Below are positions 1-5,124 of a stretch of 5,124 bases of DNA, piece by piece. Source of the DNA: Acidobacteriota bacterium (lineage in GTDB: Bacteria; Acidobacteriota; UBA890; WLXD01); NCBI GenBank assembly GCA_022571615.1, contig JACZXM010000269.1, positions 1 to 5,124 of the forward strand. The letters are read 5' to 3'. Made by a program: the position numbers and the translations under genes. Positions within the stretch are counted from its first letter, which is position 1. Each line of letters opens with the position of its first letter. The notes under the pieces were generated by a model that saw only the letters and a list, made by a program, of their open reading frames with translations, had not been told where the DNA came from and made no database searches.

Positions 1-848
1 ACGGGGATGACCAGGTCGGCGTCGACCGGCGCCTCGCGGGCCAGCACCCGACCCATCTGGCGGCGGGCGAACAGCACGCTCCCGCCGTCCTGGCGGTGGT
101 CCGGTCGCGCCAGGTACACCCACTCGAACAGGCAGTAGGTCGGGGTCGGGTCGGCCCAACGTCGTGAGGTCAGGCCGTCCTCGTCGATGACGACCAGCTC
201 GCCGGGGGCGACGTCACGCACGTACACCGCACCGCAGATGTCCAGCGCGGAGGTCTCGGACGCCACGACCCACCCGCCGGCGGGCAGCCGGCCGATCTGC
301 AGCGGACGCACGCCGTTGCGGTCGCGGAACGCGTAGATGCGCTGGGTGTCCATCGCCACCACCGAGAAGGCGCCCTGCAGCCGGGGGGCGACGCGGACGA
401 TGGCCTCCTCGAAGGTGCCGGGGGTGCCGTCCTCGCCGGGGTGCATCGCCTCGTGGGCGAGCAGGGCGGCCATCACCTCGGAGTCGTTGTGCGCCGGGAT
501 GTCGAGGTCCCGGGCGAGCTCGGCGGTGTTGACCAGGTTGCCGTTGTGGCCGAGCGCGATGGCACCGCGCCGGGAGTCGATGCGAATCGGTTGCGCGTTG
601 GCCAGACGGCTGGCGCCGGCGGTGGAGTAGCGCACGTGCCCGATCGCGGCCCGGCCCGGCAACCGATCCAGGCTTTGCTCGTCGAAGATGTCGGCCACAT
701 GGCCCATGCCCTTTTCAACGAACATCGCGCCGCCGTCCACGGCGGCCATCCCGACGCTTTCCTGACCCCGGTGCTGGAGGGCATACAGCCCCAGGTAGGC
801 GATCCGGCTCGCCTCCGGATGCCCCATGATGCCGAACACGCCGCACAT
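1..848 (-). CDS. purF: Amidophosphoribosyltransferase (glutamine PRPP amidotransferase), 5' part, cut by left window edge
   Basis: Catalyses the first committed step of purine synthesis in the cytoplasm: PRPP plus glutamine gives 5-phosphoribosylamine. I translated about 282 codons from the ATG at 848. The protein opens MCGVFGI, so Cys2 becomes the N-terminal nucleophile of the class II (Ntn) glutaminase once Met is removed. Further glutaminase motifs are LQHRGQES (24-31), GHVRYSTAG (70-78), HNGNLVN (101-107), HNDSE (120-124) and FRDRNGVRPL (174-183). The domain junction CLFEWVYLARPD lies at 239-250, and the fragment ends at DLVIPV just before the PRPP-binding half. The start fits a GGAG sequence 8 bases upstream, and no ATG or GTG occurs in frame in the 50 bases before it. 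Hence there is no sign of the N-terminal propeptide found in Bacillus-type enzymes. The start shares one base with the purL stop (TAATG). His251 replaces the usual Ser or Thr after ARPD. The C-terminal half and any Fe-S ligands in it lie outside the window. Confidence 0.97.
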   Translation of the reverse strand, partial: MCGVFGIMGHPEASRIAYLGLYALQHRGQESVGMAAVDGGAMFVEKGMGHVADIFDEQSLDRLPGRAAIGHVRYSTAGASRLANAQPIRIDSRRGAIALGHNGNLVNTAELARDLDIPAHNDSEVMAALLAHEAMHPGEDGTPGTFEEAIVRVAPRLQGAFSVVAMDTQRIYAFRDRNGVRPLQIGRLPAGGWVVASETSALDICGAVYVRDVAPGELVVIDEDGLTSRRWADPTPTYCLFEWVYLARPDHRQDGGSVLFARRQMGRVLAREAPVDADLVIP

Positions 849-3217
849 TACGCTTGCTCCATCGCTGCGCTCAGGGCACCGGCCCAGGTACGGTACAGAT
901 CGCCGAGATCGGCCCGCAGCCAGGTGCTGTCGCCGGCGGCGATGACGAGCTGTGGCTCCGAGGTGACTGTGCCCAGGGGCCGGACGGGAACGTGCTTGGA
1001 AGCGGCGAGCGCCTCTAGGCGCTCGACCTGCTCGTGGGCCAGGCTTACGATCACGCGGCTGGGGGTTTCGCCGAACAGTCGCGCCAGGCGCTCCTGCGCG
1101 CGTACCTCGGGCAGCTCGATCGTAGCTCCCAGTAGACCCTCGATCGGCTCCGCACCGGCTGAAGCCTCGCCGGATGACGCCTGGTTGGCGTCGGTGCGAT
1201 CTCCATCGGCGAGCGCCACACACGCCTCCACCAGCGCCACCGCCAGCCCGCCTTCGCTGCAATCCTTGGCGCTGCGCAACAGGCCCTCGGCCGCGGCCTC
1301 AACCAATAGATTCTGCAACCGCGCCTCGAGCTCCAGGTCGATGGTGGGTGGTGCTCCAGTGCGGTCGGGATGGAAGTGGCGCACATAGGCGCTGCCGCCA
1401 AGCCCGGTGTCCTCGGTGGGGGTCGCCCGGCTCGGCGAGATCTCGTCGGTGGCGGCGGCCGCCCCCAGCATCAGGATCGCATCGCCCGCATGGGCGAACC
1501 CCGAGCGCACCGACTCGCTGGCGCGCTCGATCTTGCCGAGGGCACCGATCACCACGGTCGGCAGGATCGGAGACTCCTCGGTCTCGTTGTAGAAAGACAC
1601 GTTGCCACCGGTAACCGGCACGTTCAGCGCTCGGCAGGCCTGGCTCATCCCCTCGATGGCGGCCGCGAACTGCCCCATGCAGGATTCGATCTCCGGGTTG
1701 CCGAAGTTCAGACAGTTGGTGATGCCGAGCGGGCGCGCCCCGGTACAGGCGACGTTGCGGCAGGCTTCGGCCACCGCCAGTTTGGCCCCCGTTTCGGCGT
1801 ACAAATCGGTGAACCACGGGTTGCCGTCGATCGACAGCGCTACCCCCGCGTCGGTGCCCGCTTCCTTGAGCCATATGACCGCCGCCTCGCCGCCCGGCCG
1901 CTGCACGGTGTTGAAGCGCACCGTCTGGTCGTATTGCTGGAACACCCAACGCTTGGAGGCGATGCTGTGGTCGGCTAGCAACGCGGCCAATACGGCCTCG
2001 GCTGGCACCTCGCACACCAGGTCCCGGGCCCTGAGAGTCGGCGGCAACTGGGGCTCCTGCAACGACCGCCTGTAGCAGGGGCCCGACTGCGCCAACGCCC
2101 GCGCCGGCACCTCGGCCACCATCACCCCGTGATCGAGCACCCGCACCATGCCGTCGTCGGTCACCTGGCCGATCACCTCGGCGTCCAGATCCCACTTGCC
2201 GAAGATCGCCATCACCGCCTCGAGGTTCTCGGGCGTGCACACGAGCATCATGCGCTCTTGCGACTCCGACAGCATGACCTCGTAGGGCGTCAGGTTGCTC
2301 ACCCGGCGGGGCACCTTGGCGACCTCGATCTGTATGCCCGTGCCGGAGTTGGAGGCCATCTCCGAGGTCGCACAGGTGAGCCCGGCACCGCCCATGTCCT
2401 GCATTCCGACTAGCAGGTCCTGCTCAACCAGCTCCAGGCAGGCTTCCATGAGCGATTTCTCGGTGAACGGGTCGCCCACCTGCACCGCCGGGCGCTTCTC
2501 CTGTGCCTGAGCGTCGAAGGTCGCCGAGGCCAGCAAGCTGACGCCGTAGATGCCGTCGCGTCCGGTCTTGGCGCCGGCATAGATCACCGGGTTGCCGGGG
2601 CCGTCGGCACGCGCCTTGACGATGCGGCCGGCCGGGGCCACCCCAAAGCACATGACGTTGACCAACGGGTTGCGATCGTAGGAGGAATCGAAGTAGATCT
2701 CACCGCCGACGGTGGGGATGCCCATGCAGTTGCCGTAGCCGGCGATGCCGCCCACCACGCCATCCAGCAGGAAGCGGTTCTTGGACCTCTCCAGCGGCCC
2801 GAAGCGCAGCGAATCCAGCAGCGCCAGCGGGCGCGCCCCCATGGTGAAGATGTCGCGCAGGATGCCCCCCACCCCGGTCGCCGCCCCCTGGTAGGGCTCG
2901 ATGTAGGAGGGATGGTTGTGGCTCTCGACCTTGAACACGCCCGCCAGCCCGTTGCCTAAATCCACCGCGCCGGCGTTCTCCCCGGGGCCCTGGAGCACAG
3001 CCGGTCCCTCGGTGGGCAGGGTGCGCAGGTGTACCAGCGAGCTCTTGTACGAGCAGTGCTCGGACCACATCACCGACACCATGCCCAGCTCGGTGACCGT
3101 CGGCTGCCGCCCCAGAATGCCGCACAGGAGCGAGAACTCCTCGGCCGTCATGCCGTGTTGCAGCGCAGCGGCCTCGCCCACCAGCTCGTCTGTGAGGATC
3201 GTCACCGCCTCGGGCAT
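848..3217 (-). CDS. purL: Phosphoribosylformylglycinamidine synthase subunit PurL (small type)
   Basis: Synthetase subunit of FGAM synthase: FGAR, ATP and ammonia give FGAM, ADP and phosphate. PurQ supplies ammonia and PurS bridges the subunits. The 789 residues fit the PurS-dependent small PurL family, not the roughly 1300-residue fused form. Seen in order: [10 protein letters not shown] (51-60, with the family's catalytic His at 54), KVESHNHPS (96-104, nucleotide/Mg loop), [12 protein letters not shown] (111-122), GGEIYFD (171-177), [15 protein letters not shown] (246-260), SESQERM (317-323), NTVQRPGG (436-443), [11 protein letters not shown] (537-547) and [11 protein letters not shown] (652-662). 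These match the duplicated AIRS-like A1-B1-A2-B2 fold. Start: the reading frame is open 36 codons further upstream, to 3325, but that stretch is basic low-complexity sequence lying over purQ. ATG 3217 gives the expected N-terminus, one base after the purQ stop (TGA-G-ATG). Only a weak AGGT ribosome site precedes it, so coupling to purQ is likely. An Ala/Ser/Gly/Glu-rich stretch at about 672-692 looks like a lineage-specific surface insert. Stop TAA overlaps purF. Confidence 0.98.
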   Translation of the reverse strand: MPEAVTILTDELVGEAAALQHGMTAEEFSLLCGILGRQPTVTELGMVSVMWSEHCSYKSSLVHLRTLPTEGPAVLQGPGENAGAVDLGNGLAGVFKVESHNHPSYIEPYQGAATGVGGILRDIFTMGARPLALLDSLRFGPLERSKNRFLLDGVVGGIAGYGNCMGIPTVGGEIYFDSSYDRNPLVNVMCFGVAPAGRIVKARADGPGNPVIYAGAKTGRDGIYGVSLLASATFDAQAQEKRPAVQVGDPFTEKSLMEACLELVEQDLLVGMQDMGGAGLTCATSEMASNSGTGIQIEVAKVPRRVSNLTPYEVMLSESQERMMLVCTPENLEAVMAIFGKWDLDAEVIGQVTDDGMVRVLDHGVMVAEVPARALAQSGPCYRRSLQEPQLPPTLRARDLVCEVPAEAVLAALLADHSIASKRWVFQQYDQTVRFNTVQRPGGEAAVIWLKEAGTDAGVALSIDGNPWFTDLYAETGAKLAVAEACRNVACTGARPLGITNCLNFGNPEIESCMGQFAAAIEGMSQACRALNVPVTGGNVSFYNETEESPILPTVVIGALGKIERASESVRSGFAHAGDAILMLGAAAATDEISPSRATPTEDTGLGGSAYVRHFHPDRTGAPPTIDLELEARLQNLLVEAAAEGLLRSAKDCSEGGLAVALVEACVALADGDRTDANQASSGEASAGAEPIEGLLGATIELPEVRAQERLARLFGETPSRVIVSLAHEQVERLEALAASKHVPVRPLGTVTSEPQLVIAAGDSTWLRADLGDLYRTWAGALSAAMEQA
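857..860 (-). promoter_or_regulatory. Ribosome binding site of purF
   Basis: Minus strand GGAG with an 8-base spacer to the purF ATG, inside the last codons of purL. It fixes the MCG-initiated start, which places the catalytic cysteine at position 2. Confidence 0.65.
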
Positions 3218-3218
3218 C

Positions 3219-3956
3219 TCAGACCTGCTGCGGGAGGACGGCGACCGACACCGCCTCCGGGCTCTGGCGGGCGGCGATGGCGTCCCGCAGCGACTCGAAC
3301 AGGAAGCGTCCATCCACCGAGCCAAGCGCCGGGTCCATGACCCGTTCCGGGTGCGGCATCAGCCCCATGATGCGGCCACTGGGGTCGGAGATTGCGGCGA
3401 TGTCGTGGATCGAGCCGTTGGGGTTGAACCGCGGCGCCCTCTCCCCTTGTGGGCCGCAAAAGCGCATCACCACCTGACCGTTTTCCTCCAACTGCGCCAC
3501 CGTCTCGGGGTCGGCAAAGTAGTTGCCCTGGTAGTGGGCCATGTTCATCCGCAGCACCTGTCCGGGGTCGCAGGCATTGGTGTAGGGAGAGTCGTTGCGC
3601 TCCACCCGCATCAACAGGTCTTGGCAACGGAACTTGAGCCCGGCGTTGGCAAGCAGCGCCCCGGGCAGCATCCCCATCTCGGTGAGGACCTGGAAACCGT
3701 TGCAGATCCCCAGCACCAGGCCACCGTCGGCGGCGAAGCGTTCCACCGCCGCCATCACCGGTGAGAAGCGCGCGATGGCGCCGCAGCGCAGGTGATCGCC
3801 GTACGAGAACCCGCCCGCCAGAATCAGCGCGTCGTAACCCTGCAGAGTGGAACGCTTGTGCCAGATCGTCTCGGCCTCCAGACCCACGGCCTGGCAGGCC
3901 CACACCGCATCCTGTTCGCAGTTGCTGCCCGGGTAGTAGACCACCCCGACCCGCAT
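3219..3956 (-). CDS. purQ: Phosphoribosylformylglycinamidine synthase glutaminase subunit PurQ
   Basis: Class I (triad) glutamine amidotransferase that hydrolyses glutamine and passes ammonia to PurL within the PurSQL complex. It has 245 residues, slightly longer than many PurQ proteins (about 220-235). Visible: N-terminal [10 protein letters not shown] (8-17), [15 protein letters not shown] (48-62), nucleophile elbow GICNGFQ (83-89) with Cys85, [12 protein letters not shown] (178-189), and PHPERV (201-206) giving His202 and Glu204 of the triad. The ATG at 3956 shares its A with the TGA stop of purS (TGATG), and GGGAG sits 7 bases upstream, so the start is well supported. The stop lies one base before purL. 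Oddity: where many PurQ proteins have an AHGEG-type motif after the central strand, this one reads [10 protein letters not shown] (140-149). The last 15 or so residues ([15 protein letters not shown]) are a short C-terminal extension that does not look conserved. All catalytic residues are present, so I expect an active enzyme. Confidence 0.98.
   Translation of the reverse strand: MRVGVVYYPGSNCEQDAVWACQAVGLEAETIWHKRSTLQGYDALILAGGFSYGDHLRCGAIARFSPVMAAVERFAADGGLVLGICNGFQVLTEMGMLPGALLANAGLKFRCQDLLMRVERNDSPYTNACDPGQVLRMNMAHYQGNYFADPETVAQLEENGQVVMRFCGPQGERAPRFNPNGSIHDIAAISDPSGRIMGLMPHPERVMDPALGSVDGRFLFESLRDAIAARQSPEAVSVAVLPQQV
3223..3226 (-). promoter_or_regulatory. Weak ribosome binding site of purL
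   Basis: Minus strand AGGT, 5 bases before the purL ATG. It is the only Shine-Dalgarno-like element close to this start and is poorer than those of purS, purQ and purF. The purQ stop ends one base before the ATG, so re-initiation by terminating ribosomes probably drives purL translation. Confidence 0.4.
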
Positions 3957-4213
3957 CAGTCGTCTCCCGACTCCGGCAACACCCGCACCTCGAAGGTCTC
4001 GGTCACCGTGTTGGCGAGCAGCGCCTTTGCCATCGCGGTCAGCTCACGCTCCGCCTGTGCGGGATCATCGGTCTGCAGCTCGACGTCGAACACCTTGCCC
4101 TGGCGCAGCGAGGCGACGTTGTCGTAGCCCAGATGCTCGAGTGCCTTACCGATCGTCACCCCCTGCGGATCGAGCACCTCGGCTCGCAGCCGCACCACCA
4201 CCTGGCCCCTCAC
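3956..4213 (-). CDS. purS: Phosphoribosylformylglycinamidine synthase subunit PurS
   Basis: Small structural subunit of FGAM synthase. In characterised systems a PurS dimer joins PurQ to PurL and is needed for ammonia transfer. The predicted 85 residues match the family's usual size (about 80-90). Family features: a first beta strand with basic residues (VVVRLRAEV, 5-13), VLDPQG (13-18), ALEHLGY (24-30), RQGKVFDVEL (37-46), a second helix AERELTAMAKALLAN (54-68) and a final strand TETFEVRVLP (71-80). Start: I chose GTG at 4213 because family homology begins at once and a purine-rich AAAGGGGGG stands 7 bases upstream. The frame is open further upstream to an ATG at 4444, but that would add a 77-residue Arg/Gly/Ala-rich N-terminus lying over purB and unknown in the family. 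The GTG overlaps the purB stop by four bases (GTGA), and the stop overlaps the purQ start by one. Both junctions favour coupled translation. Confidence 0.96.
   Translation of the reverse strand: MRGQVVVRLRAEVLDPQGVTIGKALEHLGYDNVASLRQGKVFDVELQTDDPAQAERELTAMAKALLANTVTETFEVRVLPESGDD
3964..3968 (-). promoter_or_regulatory. Ribosome binding site of purQ
   Basis: Minus strand GGGAG, 7 bases before the purQ ATG and inside the 3' end of purS. Spacing and sequence are good, so purQ could be initiated independently as well as by coupling from the overlapping purS stop. Confidence 0.7.
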
Positions 4214-5124
4214 GTCTGTGCCCCCCTTTCTTCGCCTGTGGCGCCGACCTGTTGCGGCACCGAATCGCCGGTCCCCCGCTCGGGAGCGTACGACTCGCCG
4301 AGCGCCCGTTGAAAGATCCTCTCGACATGTTCCAGCACCTGCGCCAGATCGAAGGCCTCGGCCAGCTGTTCGGGGCTCAGGCGCTGGGCGATCTCGGGGT
4401 CGGAAGCGAGCACCTGCTGGAGCGGCTCGCCCGTCTCCCAACATCCCATGGCGTTGCGCTGGATCATCACGTAGGCCTCTGACCGCACCACTCCGGCCGA
4501 AATCAGCCGCTCGAGCACGCGGCTAGAGAACACCAGCCCATGGGTGTGATCGAGGTTGCGTTGCATGTTCTCGGGAAACACGCGCATGCCCTCGATGACC
4601 CTGTGCAACCGGTGGGTCATGAAGTCCACCAGGATGAACGCGTCGGCGAGCGCCACCCGCTCGACCGAGGAATGCGAGATGTCCCGTTCATGCCACAGCG
4701 CCACGTTCTCGAGCCCCGTTCCGGCGTACGCCCGCACCAACCGCGCCAGCCCGACAAGGTTCTCGCACTGGATCGGATTGCGCTTGTGCGGCATCACCGA
4801 GGATCCCTTTTGCCGGGATCCGAACGGCTCCTCGACCTCGCGCACCTCGGTGCGCTGGAGGCCTCGGATCTCGGTGGCCACGCGCTCGATCGCCGCCGCC
4901 ACCACCGCCAGATGAGCGAGCAGTTCGGCGTGCCGGTCGCGCGGGATCACCTGGGTCGACACCGGCTCCACCTGCAGTCCGAGCGCCGCCATCGCTTCGG
5001 CCTCCACCTCTGGATGTACTGTGTTGTAGGTGCCCACGGCGCCAGAAATCTGCCCGTAGCCAATGACCTCGCGGGCGCGCTCGAGTCGCTCGAGCCCGCG
5101 CTGGAATTCCTGATGCCAACCCAG
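4210..5124 (-). CDS. purB: Adenylosuccinate lyase, 3' part, cut by right window edge
   Basis: Fumarase/aspartase-superfamily lyase that removes fumarate twice in purine synthesis: SAICAR to AICAR and adenylosuccinate to AMP. The frame is open to the right edge, giving 304 C-terminal residues of a protein usually about 430-480 long; the N-terminus and true start are outside. GTG 5037 is an internal valine codon, because the 29 codons before it are also typical PurB (ending [20 protein letters not shown]). Visible, in fragment numbering: [15 protein letters not shown] (24-38), the fumarate-lyase signature [11 protein letters not shown] (107-117) with the flexible-loop Ser residues, [18 protein letters not shown] (140-157), [15 protein letters not shown] (190-204) and a C-terminal helical domain to about 275. 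The last 29 residues (from about GESYAPERG) are polar, Gly/Glu-rich and extend beyond where most PurB proteins end. Their final codons also carry the purS ribosome site. The stop TGA lies within the GTGA overlap with purS. Confidence 0.97.
   Translation of the reverse strand: MGWHQEFQRGLERLERAREVIGYGQISGAVGTYNTVHPEVEAEAMAALGLQVEPVSTQVIPRDRHAELLAHLAVVAAAIERVATEIRGLQRTEVREVEEPFGSRQKGSSVMPHKRNPIQCENLVGLARLVRAYAGTGLENVALWHERDISHSSVERVALADAFILVDFMTHRLHRVIEGMRVFPENMQRNLDHTHGLVFSSRVLERLISAGVVRSEAYVMIQRNAMGCWETGEPLQQVLASDPEIAQRLSPEQLAEAFDLAQVLEHVERIFQRALGESYAPERGTGDSVPQQVGATGEERGAQT
4221..4230 (-). promoter_or_regulatory. Ribosome binding site of purS
   Basis: On the minus strand this reads GAAAGGGGGG, followed by a 7-base spacer CACAGAC and GTG. 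It lies inside the last codons of purB and is the main evidence for choosing the GTG at 4213 as the purS start over upstream ATG codons. Confidence 0.75.
4801..4821. repeat. Short perfect inverted repeat inside purB
   Basis: GGATCCC and GGGATCC form a perfect 7-base inverted repeat around a 7-base loop. It encodes the two Gly-Ser pairs (GSRQKGS) at the start of the PurB signature loop, so the palindrome probably follows from both pairs using GGA TCC codons. A hairpin in the mRNA is possible, but there is no U-run after it on the coding strand and it is not a terminator. Confidence 0.4.

Larger units (their letters stand above)
1..5124 (-). other. Purine operon segment purB-purS-purQ-purL-purF
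   Basis: Five same-strand genes follow each other with junctions of -4 (GTGA), -1 (TGATG), +1 (TGAGATG) and -1 (TAATG) bases. There is no room for an internal promoter or terminator between genes, so a single transcript running right to left is the simplest reading. The purSQLF order is a known conserved block in bacteria with a three-part FGAM synthase. In Bacillus-type operons purC lies between purB and purS; here it does not. Promoter and any purine-responsive control, such as a PurR site or guanine riboswitch, would be upstream of purB, beyond the right edge, and cannot be judged. Confidence 0.9.

Noticed and set aside
1..660. Higher GC (about 74%) than 661-840 (about 65%), as if purF were mosaic or the assembly chimeric
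   Set aside because: By hand count the 841-1260 part of purL is also near 70%, codon endings are strongly G/C on both sides, and the PurF protein reads without a break across 660.
441..1388. Plus-strand 315-codon open frame across the purF/purL junction
   Set aside because: Antisense shadow of two unmistakable genes in a high-GC region; its protein is Arg/Ser/Ala-rich, shows no family motif and changes character at the purF/purL boundary.
1299..2240. Minus-strand 313-codon open frame inside purL
   Set aside because: It is a frame-shifted copy of the purL coding strand with basic, Gly-rich translation; the purL frame is intact throughout, so this is not a separate gene or a frameshift.
3218..3325. 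Extended purL start 36 codons upstream of the called ATG
   Set aside because: The added sequence overlaps the end of purQ, is Arg/Ser-rich and unlike any PurL N-terminus; ATG 3217 gives the family N-terminus.
2916..3764. Plus-strand 282-codon open frame opposite purL and purQ
   Set aside because: Antisense to conserved coding sequence of both genes, composition is that of a shadow (His/Arg/Val-rich), and no domain is recognisable.
4214..4444. Extended purS start giving a 162-residue protein
   Set aside because: The extra 77 residues lie over purB in another frame and are Arg/Gly/Ala-rich; PurS proteins are about 80-90 residues, and the GTG start has a good ribosome site.
5078..5096. Tandem CGCTCGAG units near the right edge
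   Set aside because: Two copies encoding LERLER in a PurB helix; explained by repeated codons in a coiled helix and too short to be a meaningful repeat.

Overview
The window is a dense block of de novo purine biosynthesis genes, all on the minus strand. Read 5' to 3' along the transcript (right to left here), the order is purB (3' part only), purS, purQ, purL, purF (5' part only). Every base is coding except one between purQ and purL. I see no RNA gene, mobile element, CRISPR array, promoter or terminator. The promoter must lie to the right of the window, and the cluster may continue to the left after purF.

Layout by coordinate: 1-848 holds the glutaminase half of amidophosphoribosyltransferase (PurF), cut by the left edge. 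848-3217 is the complete 789-residue small-type FGAM synthase PurL. 3219-3956 is its glutaminase PurQ (245 aa). 3956-4213 is the small bridging subunit PurS (85 aa, GTG start). 4210-5124 is the C-terminal 304 residues of adenylosuccinate lyase (PurB), cut by the right edge. The four junctions are 4-base, 1-base and 1-base overlaps plus one 1-base gap, which points to one mRNA and translational coupling.

PurF makes phosphoribosylamine from PRPP and glutamine (step 1). PurS, PurQ and PurL together form FGAM synthase (step 4). PurB acts twice, at the SAICAR to AICAR step and at adenylosuccinate to AMP. A three-part PurSQL enzyme excludes gammaproteobacteria and eukaryotes, which use one large fused PurL. 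GC is about 74% over 1-660 by hand count and about 65-70% in the other stretches counted, with strongly G/C-ending codons. Motif flavour (for example YLARPD and DADLVIPV in PurF) suggests a high-GC bacterium, perhaps actinobacterial and possibly Acidimicrobiia-like, but other high-GC phyla that use PurSQL cannot be excluded from this window.

I looked for an undescribed system and did not find one. The region is ordinary core metabolism. The points worth a second look are small: gene-junction architecture, absence of purC between purB and purS, an Ala/Ser/Gly/Glu-rich insert in PurL, a C-terminal tail on PurB, and a few motif substitutions.
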